Positions 1-7,409 of a stretch of DNA of 64,000 nt are shown here, piece by piece; position 1 is the first letter of the stretch, and each line of letters starts with the position of its first letter. The stretch is from a virus. The stretch spans positions 43,018-107,017 of IMG/VR virus record IMGVR_UViG_3300031857_000054; one strand, given 5' to 3'. Under the pieces are notes generated by a model. It saw only the letters and a list, made by a program, of their open reading frames with translations. It was not told the DNA's origin and searched no databases. The position numbers and the translations under genes were made by a program.

Positions 1-507
1 TTGTTTGATGACACTATGACTGTTGCTTACAAAGTAGGAGGCAAATGGGTATTTCACCAATGGATGGCTACCACAGATCCAGGTACTAAAGGTGTTAGAG
101 AATTTCACAATGCTGGTGGAGTAGCAAGACTAGTTCCAGGTCAGTACAGAGGTTCACACGGTATTGGTCTACACCAAGGTAAGTACGAAGCTTTGAAGCA
201 AGCTAAACCAGTGAAGGTTTATCGTGATGCTAACAAAGACATGACTTACGATGAGAATACCATCACTGAGGGTATCTACGGTATCAACATCCACAAAGCT
301 GGTGCAGATTCTACTTTTGTAGAAAACTGGAGCGAAGGATGCCAAGTGTTTAAGCGTGAGAAAGATTTTAACCAATTTATGGAAATCTGTAAACAAGCTC
401 GTGGCATTCATGGTAACTCTTTCACTTACACCTTGATTGAGTCTGGTGACTTTATTGTTGCTGACAAAGTAAAAGGCGAAGCTAAAAGAGCTGCTAAGAA
501 AAAATAA
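1..507 (+). CDS. Endolysin-like peptidase/L,D-transpeptidase-fold protein (5' end at window edge)
   Basis: The protein probably cleaves host peptidoglycan at lysis. The frame is open from base 1, where a TTG could be a start, but the gene may begin upstream, so it is treated as possibly 5'-truncated. The visible 168 residues contain a conserved His in GINIHK (about residue 98) followed by WSEGCQVF (residues 110-117). This His plus S-x-G-C layout is that of YkuD-like L,D-transpeptidase-fold enzymes and of the related small phage peptidases, with Cys114 the likely nucleophile. No signal peptide is visible, so it would need a holin to reach the wall. It shares one base with the next gene, a lipoprotein, and heads a run of envelope genes. 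The fold assignment rests on motif reading only, and the exact bond cut cannot be told. Confidence 0.6.
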   Translation: MFDDTMTVAYKVGGKWVFHQWMATTDPGTKGVREFHNAGGVARLVPGQYRGSHGIGLHQGKYEALKQAKPVKVYRDANKDMTYDENTITEGIYGINIHKAGADSTFVENWSEGCQVFKREKDFNQFMEICKQARGIHGNSFTYTLIESGDFIVADKVKGEAKRAAKKK

Positions 508-962
508 TGAAAAGACTACTCGTTAGTCTTTTAATATTCTTGACTATCTCCTGCAAAGCACAAACTATTGCTAAGGCAGGAGATGGTTGGGATTTAAAGA
601 TTGACTCAGCCATACAACTTATAAAGACCATTGACCCTGAAAAGTACAAAGTCTTTACAGATGTATGTCAAAGAGTTGATTTTTGGAAAAGTTCTTTTTC
701 TTCCACAGGTGTAGTCGAAGGAGACTATACCATACTAGTAGCAGACGCAGACATTAAGTTAAAGTCTATCAATAACTTAGCGGCTGTGTTAGTTCACGAA
801 AGTATGCATTTAGTATTTGTTTTACAAGATGCAGTCATGAGTGAAAAGGAAGAAGAGTATAAGTGCTATTTGTATGAATTATCCTTTATTAAAAACATCC
901 CAACCCCCGAGCCTTGGTTACTGGCAAACCTTTATGAAAAATTGCAAAAATATAAACCATGA
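507..962 (+). CDS. Lipoprotein with zincin (HExxH) motif
   Basis: This is a 151-residue exported protein. Residues 1-16 form a lipoprotein signal (basic start, hydrophobic LLVSLLIFLTI, then a lipobox ending at Cys16). The mature part has HESMH at residues 97-101, preceded by hydrophobic AAVLV. This is the metal-binding helix of zincin metallopeptidases. Several acidic residues follow at 113-124 (EKEEEY...E) and could supply the third zinc ligand, as in gluzincins. Its start overlaps the end of the endolysin-like gene by one base and its stop overlaps the next start by four, so translation is likely coupled. It may be a membrane-anchored protease acting in the periplasm or at the outer membrane, possibly during lysis. 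I do not recognise a named family, and the peptidase activity is inferred from the motif alone. Confidence 0.6.
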   Translation: MKRLLVSLLIFLTISCKAQTIAKAGDGWDLKIDSAIQLIKTIDPEKYKVFTDVCQRVDFWKSSFSSTGVVEGDYTILVADADIKLKSINNLAAVLVHESMHLVFVLQDAVMSEKEEEYKCYLYELSFIKNIPTPEPWLLANLYEKLQKYKP

Positions 963-2848
963 AAAAAATACTTTTGTTTGCGTTGGGATTGTTTATCCTC
1001 ACTACTAACTTATTTGCACAAAGTGCAAACACTTCTCCTGGAACTGGGCATTGGGTTGTTATCGACTCAGGTTATCAAGTAGCTACAACTACTGTAGGTA
1101 AAACTGTTGCTCCGTTACATTTCTACAACACTTCTACTAGTGAAAAAATTACAGGTATGCAGTTTCGTGTATTTTACGATAACACTGCATTTACTGGTGT
1201 TGTACCTTCTTTGAAGATTTCTACTTCAGATCAGTATCTTCAGTATGTAGATAGTAATTTACAAGGATTTTTAACTGTAACTCTAGCTTACACAGGTTCT
1301 AGTTCTACTTTTAACTATTCTGACGGTGCTACATTTGATTTAACTTTTACTCACGCTGCCGAAGCTATATTTAACAACTTAGATTCTATCAAGACTTTGA
1401 AAGTTGCAGGTGTGAAATCATTTGCAAATAGAGCTGCTACTAACTGGGGTAACGATACCACTTTGGTTGTCTACTCTTATGGTGGTCGTTTCAACCAAAA
1501 GGTTCTTCGCTTTGCTGCTAAGTTTAAAAACGTTACGGGTTCTGATGCTAAGAATCTTTGGGTATCTTTAGAAAAGAAAGCTCCTACAGGTTCTTGGACA
1601 CATGTAGAGTCAAAATCAACTAACTCATTGGGCCACGTAGTATTTAAGAAATTTATTGATACTACCTACTGGGATGTAAGAATGGTTGTTAAAGGCGATA
1701 CAATGACTCCTGGTAACGTATTCTCTACTGCTGATGCACAAAAGATTAACCAAGCAATCCTTGCACAATATACTCCAACAGGATTTGACTACTACACTAT
1801 GGATGTAAACGGAACTAGCGGAGACATTTCTATTGCTGACGTTTACTCTGTATACGGACGTTTGGCAGGAAGATTCTCTTCTTGGCCCAACTCTAAAAAA
1901 GACGTAATGTTCTTTACAGTAGCTGAGTATAATGCTATCAACGGTGCTACTGCTAATCCAACCTCTACTTACGCAACTGTTAACAACTTCAACTATTCTA
2001 TTGACGGTAAAGACTCTATTACTTACTACGTAGCAGTTAAAGGAGACGCAAACTCTACAGGATTTAAAATGGCTCGTTTGACTCCTATTAAAATTGTTAA
2101 CCAAGCAAATGCTAAGAACTACATCATTGACAAAACAGTAAGCTATGATGATCCTTCTTTGGAGACAGTAGAAATCAATATGCCCAAAGTAAAAGTAGAG
2201 GATGGCAATTTGGTGAGCGTACCAGTTAAAGTTTTAACTAACGGTAAAGACCTTACTGCTCTTCAGTTAGACCTTAAATATGATACTGCTTACTTGTCTT
2301 TCAAACAGATTGAAGTAACAGAAAAAATCATGAAGTGGACTGCCTACACAAACCCTTCTAATGGAGTTGTGTCTTGGGGAGGAGCTGACCTTACAAATGA
2401 CAATCTGTTAAAAGACGGAGAACAAGTATTTACTCTTCAGTTCATTGCTAAGAAACCACAGGATTCTTGGGCTACAGCAGCCATCTGGACAGCAGAAAAG
2501 TACGTAGGTGATAACAAGGCTAAGGATATGAACATTAGACCTACTATGGGCATTGTTGAGGTTCGTAGAAAAGGATTGGTATCTATCAACCAAGTAAGTG
2601 ACCTAATAGCATTTCCAAATCCTTCAGAAGGTGCTATCCAAGTACAATTCAAGATAGCCGAAGAGTCTGATGTAAACTTGTCTTTGTACAATGAGGTAGG
2701 TCAGTTAGTCCAAAATATTCTAGACAAGCACATGCCTGTAGGAAACTATAAGTATAGTGTAGATTTAGAAAGATTACCTGACGGAGTTTATATCTTAACT
2801 CTTAAAACAGAAAAACAATTCCTAGATTCTAAACTATTAATCATATGA
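959..2848 (+). CDS. Secreted cohesin/dockerin-like protein with T9SS type A C-terminal sorting domain
   Basis: This 629-residue protein appears destined for the host surface. Residues 1-21 are a Sec signal peptide ending LFAQ. A beta-rich cohesin-like domain follows (about 25-170), then a short beta domain (about 185-245). A dockerin-like segment comes next (about 250-300) with a calcium-loop-like DVNGTSGDISIADVY at 282-296, and then a GRFSSWP module. A second cohesin-like domain lies at about 410-525. The last 85 residues match the T9SS type A sorting domain: PNPSEG at 553-558, LYNEVGQLV, then LPDGVYIL near 606-613 and a terminal KLLII. In Bacteroidota this domain sends cargo through the outer-membrane type IX pore and is then cleaved. 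A phage gene with such a signal is unusual to me. Domain limits are estimates. The dockerin-like block is shared with the gene at 5616. Confidence 0.75.
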   Translation: MKKILLFALGLFILTTNLFAQSANTSPGTGHWVVIDSGYQVATTTVGKTVAPLHFYNTSTSEKITGMQFRVFYDNTAFTGVVPSLKISTSDQYLQYVDSNLQGFLTVTLAYTGSSSTFNYSDGATFDLTFTHAAEAIFNNLDSIKTLKVAGVKSFANRAATNWGNDTTLVVYSYGGRFNQKVLRFAAKFKNVTGSDAKNLWVSLEKKAPTGSWTHVESKSTNSLGHVVFKKFIDTTYWDVRMVVKGDTMTPGNVFSTADAQKINQAILAQYTPTGFDYYTMDVNGTSGDISIADVYSVYGRLAGRFSSWPNSKKDVMFFTVAEYNAINGATANPTSTYATVNNFNYSIDGKDSITYYVAVKGDANSTGFKMARLTPIKIVNQANAKNYIIDKTVSYDDPSLETVEINMPKVKVEDGNLVSVPVKVLTNGKDLTALQLDLKYDTAYLSFKQIEVTEKIMKWTAYTNPSNGVVSWGGADLTNDNLLKDGEQVFTLQFIAKKPQDSWATAAIWTAEKYVGDNKAKDMNIRPTMGIVEVRRKGLVSINQVSDLIAFPNPSEGAIQVQFKIAEESDVNLSLYNEVGQLVQNILDKHMPVGNYKYSVDLERLPDGVYILTLKTEKQFLDSKLLII

Positions 2849-3195
2849 AACTAAAAGAAAAATTAGGTTTTGGCCAAGCAGAACCCGTAGCAGTAGCAGA
2901 CAACAATCGTTTCTACTACATGTTGCAACAAATGCAAGCCAATCGTTGGAAAATTACAGCTATTGTATTGGGGTTGTTTACCTTAATCATAGTTGGTATT
3001 AATGCTGCTGTCTTTGTAGGAGCTTCTATTGGAGAAGACTGGAAAGAAATGTTACTTATCCTCTTAGGAGCTTTTGTAGGTAACTTGAACAAAGTAGTTG
3101 ACTACTGGTTCAACTCTGAAGATAGAGACAAAATGTTAATACAGAAGGTGGATGAGGAGGATGGTGTATCTTTGTCAAACACAACTAATCCATAA
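2845..3195 (+). CDS. Small membrane protein, two transmembrane helices, holin-like
   Basis: This is a 116-residue inner-membrane protein. It has a charged N-terminal region of about 35 residues, a first helix at about 36-58 (WKITAIVLGLFTLIIVGI...) and a second at about 70-88 (MLLILLGAFVGNLNKVV). A short charged tail follows (DYWFNSEDRDKM). The pattern 'GAFVGN..KVVDYWF.S' followed by a charged tail recalls small phage proteins annotated as holins or holin-like. It lies two genes after the endolysin-like and zincin genes and overlaps the upstream stop by four bases. A role in membrane permeabilisation is an inference, and a second, more typical holin lies at 63511. It could instead be an anchor for the envelope cassette. 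Confidence 0.45.
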   Translation: MKLKEKLGFGQAEPVAVADNNRFYYMLQQMQANRWKITAIVLGLFTLIIVGINAAVFVGASIGEDWKEMLLILLGAFVGNLNKVVDYWFNSEDRDKMLIQKVDEEDGVSLSNTTNP

Positions 3196-3199
3196 TATT

Positions 3200-3523
3200 A
3201 TGTCAGAAGAACAAGAAGAAGGCGGAATGTCTGGTGTAAAGAAGGCAATCATCGGAGCAATTACCACAGCGGTAACTGCAGGTGGTGCTTGGTTTGCTAC
3301 TCACTTAGGTGGTGGCGAAGATGAAAAACCAGAAACTCCAGCAGCTGTAGCTGCTCCCGCACCTGTGATTAACATCACTACGAACAACGAACAGAAGCAA
3401 CAGGCAAACACTGGTGGCGGTAATACCGTCATCATTAAGGAAAAGGTAGCACCTGCTGCATCTACTCCTGCCCCTGCTGCTCCTGCATCTAAACCCCAAG
3501 CAGATGAAGAAGATCCTTGGTAG
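3200..3523 (+). CDS. Single-pass membrane protein with Pro/Ala-rich periplasmic tail (inner-spanin-like?)
   Basis: I chose ATG 3200, five bases after the previous stop, rather than an in-frame ATG at 3152, because the extension would read the C-terminus of the upstream gene out of frame. The 107-residue product has a short acidic N-terminus and one hydrophobic segment at about 13-32 (AIIGAITTAVTAGGAWFATH). A long Pro/Ala/Gln/Asn-rich region follows and ends in EEDPW. The final 20 bases overlap the start of a lipoprotein gene. A one-helix protein with an extended periplasmic tail, overlapped by a lipoprotein gene, resembles an inner/outer spanin pair. However, the lipoprotein here is CsgG-like and larger than typical outer spanins, so this is only a possibility. 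I see no known domain. Confidence 0.5.
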   Translation: MSEEQEEGGMSGVKKAIIGAITTAVTAGGAWFATHLGGGEDEKPETPAAVAAPAPVINITTNNEQKQQANTGGGNTVIIKEKVAPAASTPAPAAPASKPQADEEDPW

Positions 3524-4193
3524 CCTACTGTTAATAATCCTTATCTATGGTTGTGGTTCTATGAAGACCACAACCGAGGATGAGGTTATTGAGAAAAAAG
3601 ATATTTCTAGCGTGTCTGGATATACTGATTCTATTAAGAAGAACGTACAAGTAATTAGCATGGACATGACTAAAGTGTTGGCTATGTACCCAAGTCTTCA
3701 AGAGAAAAATGTAGGTTTAGGTTTTGCAGAATCCGTATTAGATTATTTAGATGAAACAAATCGTTTTGTATTTACTGAAGAGAAGGGTGAAATCAAGGAA
3801 AGGATGGTAACTCAATTCAAAGCTTCTAAAAAAGGAGTCTTTGAAGAACCTATTGACGGCAAAGGAAAAATTAAAGCTGCCCACTACTTTGTTTATGTAA
3901 CCGTTGCTGATTTTGCAGTAGACGAGGACGAGACTGTACAAGGTGGAAAAGCTAAAGTAGTGGTAACTACTTTTATCCGTTTGCAAGTTCGATTTGTAGA
4001 CGCTAAAACAGGACAAATTTACATTGGTTCTGGTGAAGGCGAATCTATAAAAGTAGGAGAGTCGTTCTTAAAATCTCTAGACGATATGAAGTTTTCTCAA
4101 AGTACCGTAGGTAAGGCAACACGAAAGTCGCTTGAAACAGCAACTACCAAAGTGATTGAAAACCTTATTAGAAACGGTGTCTTTAAGAGCTAA
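3504..4193 (+). CDS. CsgG-like outer-membrane lipoprotein
   Basis: This 229-residue lipoprotein has a signal with lipobox LIYGC, so the mature N-terminal Cys is residue 17. After a short linker it follows the CsgG-family layout: a first beta strand (VQVISMD), a helix before a 'NRFVFTE' segment equivalent to the CsgG 'RFIPLER' region, a 'AAHYFVYVTVADF' strand equivalent to the 'AANIMVEGSI' segment, and long strands around VVTTFIRLQVRFVDAKTGQI. The protein ends in a helix with KVIENLIRNGVF. In curli systems CsgG forms a nonameric secretion pore in the outer membrane. Its start overlaps the previous gene by 20 bases, and the downstream signal-peptide protein begins inside its 3' end. A pore role in the phage is inferred. 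The alternative is a CsgG-fold lipoprotein without pore activity, such as LpoB-type proteins. Confidence 0.55.
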   Translation: MKKILGSLLLIILIYGCGSMKTTTEDEVIEKKDISSVSGYTDSIKKNVQVISMDMTKVLAMYPSLQEKNVGLGFAESVLDYLDETNRFVFTEEKGEIKERMVTQFKASKKGVFEEPIDGKGKIKAAHYFVYVTVADFAVDEDETVQGGKAKVVVTTFIRLQVRFVDAKTGQIYIGSGEGESIKVGESFLKSLDDMKFSQSTVGKATRKSLETATTKVIENLIRNGVFKS

Positions 4194-5619
4194 CATATTA
4201 ATCTTACTATTGAGTATAGGACTGAGTTTAAAAGCTCAGTCCTTTACTTACTCGTACAAAGATCCGTGTACAAAAGAATTAAAGTTCATTCTTGCTGATA
4301 TGAACTCTCCGATAGTAATAAGTTACTACGGACAAGTAAAAAACTTCAGTTACACAGAATTGCAGGACGGTACATTTGACGCTTGGTTAAATTATACTTA
4401 TGCCAATTACAAAACAACAACCCCATGTCAAGGAGTTTTTGCAACAACTACTACAACTACAAGCACAGCAACTATAACTTCTTTAGTAAATAATGTGATG
4501 AATCTTAACTCTTTAACGAGTTTAGATTTATCTTCGACTTCGCTAGGATCAAGTACTTCAGTAGGAAGTACAACATCTTCTGGCACAAATGTAAAAAATG
4601 ACTCTAAAAATGGAAGCTCGAATAACAAAGTTGGTAGTAATGGAAACAATAGTACTACTGATAATTCTGGGAATAATTCTAGTAACAGTGACCAGTCATC
4701 TGGACAAGGGTCCAATACGTCGTCGGAAGGACAAGTAGGCAATGGAAGCAACTCAGGTAATAATTCTAATGGCTCTAATGATGCTGGGGGTAACTCTGGG
4801 AGTGGCTCTAGTTCTTCTTCTAGTGGTGGTGGTAATGGTTCTGGTGGAGGTGGTGGTTCAGGCACCGCAGGTGATAAGAAACCTGAAGAAAAAACTCCTG
4901 AAAAGATAGAAGAACAAAAGAGTGAAACTCAACAAGCAGGTGGAAGTTCGTCTGCAAAAGCCGCTGCTAAAGGGAAAGTAGAAACTCAAAAACCAGCTAT
5001 TCTAGTTACAGGAGATATAGTTGGAGTCCAAACAGTGCAAGATAAAGCACAAGACGCTAGGGCAACAATGTCCTTTACTAGAGTTAAAGGAGACGGTACT
5101 GCCTCTGTTGGACTTGCAGCTGACTATATGGTCAATGCTAAAATAGGAAACTTTAACGGCGTGCGTTCTTGGATGGGCGTTAACAAGAAAGGCAACAAAC
5201 ATATCAATGTTCTTTCGGCAGGAATTAACCTCATGCCAAAGTCTTACAACGGTTCTTTGTTGTTTGTAAGGGTAAACTCGCTGAAGAACTTTACAGCGCT
5301 CTACGGAGCCGCCGCATCGTATGGCGAGTTATTTCAAGAAGAAGTTATATCTACCCTACTGATAGGCGGTTTTATGTATAAGGGACAACTTACTAAACAC
5401 ATAGATGCTACTATTATTGCCGCTAGTGTTTACGCTCCTTATACAAAGTATTACACAGAATCTTTATTTGAATCTCAACCAATTATAGTTCCTTTTCTAA
5501 ACATCAACTACTCACTTACAAAAACTTTTAAGTTCGGACTTACAGGAGGAGGCACGTACATCGCCAATCAGGATGTCGTCAATTATCAAATCTTAATGGG
5601 AGGTAAGTTAAAGATATGA
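4177..5619 (+). CDS. Exported protein: low-complexity Ser/Asn/Gly linker plus C-terminal outer-membrane beta-barrel
   Basis: The open frame begins at a TTG (4156), but the in-frame GTG at 4177 gives a clean signal peptide (MSLRANILILLLSIGLSLKAQ) and was chosen; the product is 480 residues. A small N-terminal domain (about 22-90) with two Cys is followed by Thr-rich and then Ser/Asn/Gly-rich low-complexity sequence (about 95-245), including runs of GGGG. A charged Glu/Lys segment follows, and then a C-terminal half (about 290-480) of alternating amphipathic strands ending in MGGKLKI, typical of an outer-membrane barrel. It overlaps the CsgG-like gene by 17 bases and its ATGA junction overlaps the next gene. 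It may form an outer-membrane pore or surface display unit alongside the CsgG-like protein. No specific family is recognised. Confidence 0.6.
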   Translation: MSLRANILILLLSIGLSLKAQSFTYSYKDPCTKELKFILADMNSPIVISYYGQVKNFSYTELQDGTFDAWLNYTYANYKTTTPCQGVFATTTTTTSTATITSLVNNVMNLNSLTSLDLSSTSLGSSTSVGSTTSSGTNVKNDSKNGSSNNKVGSNGNNSTTDNSGNNSSNSDQSSGQGSNTSSEGQVGNGSNSGNNSNGSNDAGGNSGSGSSSSSSGGGNGSGGGGGSGTAGDKKPEEKTPEKIEEQKSETQQAGGSSSAKAAAKGKVETQKPAILVTGDIVGVQTVQDKAQDARATMSFTRVKGDGTASVGLAADYMVNAKIGNFNGVRSWMGVNKKGNKHINVLSAGINLMPKSYNGSLLFVRVNSLKNFTALYGAAASYGELFQEEVISTLLIGGFMYKGQLTKHIDATIIAASVYAPYTKYYTESLFESQPIIVPFLNINYSLTKTFKFGLTGGGTYIANQDVVNYQILMGGKLKI

Positions 5620-6818
5620 GATGGCTAGTCATTCTACTCTTGTTTGCAAGTCCTCTGAAGGCTCAATTTACTTATTCTGGATACTTGTACAATGCAAACG
5701 GTTCGGGCGCCTCTAACGTTCCCGTAAAAATATACAAGAGTACAGCAGGTGCTACTACTAAGTCAGGTACTTTTGCTAAGATAACTTCAGGTATTCCTTC
5801 AGATAGAGGACGAGGAACTTCAGTACTTCACTCAACTGCTAACACAGATGAAAAGTCTGTGGCTATTACATTTCCTTCTGGCTTTAGTCCTTCTTACGCA
5901 GGAACTAGCTATTCTTCAGGCCACGTTAACGCTAACTCTTGGTTTACTTTTGGAACAAGTTCTAGTACTGGATACAACGGAAATGCTACTAGTCCTAATC
6001 AACCTACTATCCATATTGGGTCGGTGGATAATGGCTCAACAGATAACAACGTTTCTTATGTATCAACTGAAAGTTACACTGATGGAACTTACGGTGATGT
6101 GTTTAGAGTAAGATACGAGGGTAACTGTAAGTACAACCAAACGGGAATCAATTATGTTTGGGATTTATACTTTATTAAAAACCAAGCCTCAAAGCAGATA
6201 GTGGTTTGGAGAACATTCACCGCAGACGGTTCCAACCAAGAAATAATGGGTATATCTACAGGTAGTGCTTGGATGGCAAGTACTCTCGTTACTACTGGTT
6301 CTTTTTCTGGCACTAGTTGGGAGATAAACACAACCTCAACCACTACAACAAGTTCTAATGTACTTGACGCTACTGCATATACTAACTCATCGGGATACTA
6401 CTCTTTCTCAAGAACTACAGTAGCAGGTAATCAATTCACTATTCAAGTCGATGCTCCAACTAGGATTCAAGCCTACACAAACTCAGACATCCAAGCAATA
6501 TCAGACCTCATCCTCAATAAAGTGGTTAAGACTGGGTTGACTTTTCAGATGTTTGACGTAAACGATGACTCTAAAATAACTGTAGCAGATAAATACTACG
6601 TAGCGGCAAGAAAGGCTGGAAGATTTTCTAAGTGGAGAATAGCACCTGATGTCCGTATCTTTACAACAGCACAATATGATGCTATCAAAGCTGCCACAAC
6701 AAATGTAAGAGGAACTTATCCTGGAGTCAGTACTTATACTACTTCTACTCTTACTTCTGGAGGAAGTTTAAGTCTTTACCTAATAGCACCTGGTTATGCA
6801 GGACAAGTAACATACTAA
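5616..6818 (+). CDS. Secreted protein with dockerin-like module, paralogous in part to the T9SS cargo gene
   Basis: This 400-residue protein has a signal peptide (MRWLVILLLFASPLKAQ). The N-terminus (about 18-45, SGYLYNANGSGASNVPVKIY) resembles the start of a carboxypeptidase-regulatory-like beta domain. A beta-rich, Ser/Thr/Asn-rich central region (about 60-240) has the look of a lectin or jelly-roll type domain but is not assignable. Residues about 285-345 are dockerin-like, with DVNDDSKITVADKYY at 314-328. A block with GRFSKW, FTTAQYDAI and a TYPGVSTY segment follows, and the same order is found in the gene at 959. Unlike that gene it has no T9SS sorting domain and stops soon after. It may bind the cohesin-like domains of the 959 product or another surface partner; this is inference. 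Confidence 0.6.
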   Translation: MRWLVILLLFASPLKAQFTYSGYLYNANGSGASNVPVKIYKSTAGATTKSGTFAKITSGIPSDRGRGTSVLHSTANTDEKSVAITFPSGFSPSYAGTSYSSGHVNANSWFTFGTSSSTGYNGNATSPNQPTIHIGSVDNGSTDNNVSYVSTESYTDGTYGDVFRVRYEGNCKYNQTGINYVWDLYFIKNQASKQIVVWRTFTADGSNQEIMGISTGSAWMASTLVTTGSFSGTSWEINTTSTTTTSSNVLDATAYTNSSGYYSFSRTTVAGNQFTIQVDAPTRIQAYTNSDIQAISDLILNKVVKTGLTFQMFDVNDDSKITVADKYYVAARKAGRFSKWRIAPDVRIFTTAQYDAIKAATTNVRGTYPGVSTYTTSTLTSGGSLSLYLIAPGYAGQVTY

Positions 6819-6819
6819 C

Positions 6820-7260
6820 ATGAAAAAACTAATCATACTCTTAATCCTAGCATTTGCAGGTTCGTTGAATGCACAATGCTACAAAATTGACACCGTTAGA
6901 AACCACACACAACTAAGAACTATTGCAGGTAGGCCTGTAGACTTTGGTATAGTGGCAACGGCTGAACAACTTATCTCTGCCAAGTATTCGCTGTGCGATA
7001 CAGGCATTGGAGTTGACCTTGCAATTAACACAATTGCTATGCCTCAAAGACTAATTAACATTGCAGGGTTGCAGTTTTTAAAGAGGGACTATGTAGTCAA
7101 TATGTCCATCACAGCTAATAACATTACACATTATTCTAGGAACGTAAAGACCGTTTATGTCAATGCTATGTTCCTAACTGTAGAGGACATTCCTCACAAC
7201 AAAAAAGCATACTCTAGGGCAGTAGAGAAGTGCTTAATAGATTTAGTTAAGGAGTTGTAG
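6820..7260 (+). CDS. Small secreted protein of unknown function
   Basis: This 146-residue protein has a Sec signal peptide (MKKLIILLILAFAGSLNAQ) and so is predicted to be periplasmic or released. The mature part has two Cys (about residues 20 and 55) that could form a disulfide, a mix of beta strands, and a C-terminal helix (VEKCLIDLVKEL). I do not recognise the family. It starts two bases after the stop of the dockerin-like gene and is the last member of the envelope cassette. About 150 bases follow without a gene, holding AT-rich repeats and a promoter. The signal peptide is clear; nothing more can be said about function. Confidence 0.6.
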   Translation: MKKLIILLILAFAGSLNAQCYKIDTVRNHTQLRTIAGRPVDFGIVATAEQLISAKYSLCDTGIGVDLAINTIAMPQRLINIAGLQFLKRDYVVNMSITANNITHYSRNVKTVYVNAMFLTVEDIPHNKKAYSRAVEKCLIDLVKEL

Positions 7261-7281
7261 CCCGTATTTACTGGGGTTTCC

Positions 7282-7347
7282 AGTTATAATCTTATCTTAA
7301 CTTTAGTTGTTAAGTTTTTAGCTTAACTTACTTAGTTATAACTTTAG
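7282..7347 (+). repeat. Cluster of short AT-rich direct and inverted repeats upstream of the 7410 promoter
   Basis: AGTTATAA occurs at 7282-7289 and again at 7334-7341. CTTAAC (7296-7301) pairs with GTTAAG (7309-7314), and TTAAG (7310-7314) pairs with CTTAA (7322-7326). ACTTTAG occurs twice. All of these lie just upstream of the -33 element at 7350, where an activator or repressor could bind. In AT-rich DNA some of this may be chance. Confidence 0.4.
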
Positions 7348-7349
7348 AC

Positions 7350-7379
7350 TTGACTTTTTATATTAGGATAGTATATTTG
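7350..7379 (+). promoter_or_regulatory. Bacteroidota-type promoter for the 7410 gene cluster
   Basis: The -33 element TTG (in TTGAC, 7350-7354) is separated by 19 bases from a perfect TAnnTTTG -7 element (TATATTTG, 7372-7379). This is the primary sigma factor pattern of Bacteroidota. The leader to ATG 7410 is about 25 bases and contains the motif ACAGACAACCAACCA, also seen before the 13965 gene. Confidence 0.8.
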
Positions 7380-7409
7380 CATTAGTTGTAACAGACAACC
7401 AACCATATT

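Noticed and set aside
4428-4865. Minus-strand Pro/Glu/Leu-rich frame of 145 codons
   Set aside because: It is the complement of the Ser/Asn/Gly-rich low-complexity linker of the barrel gene, which avoids stops on both strands.
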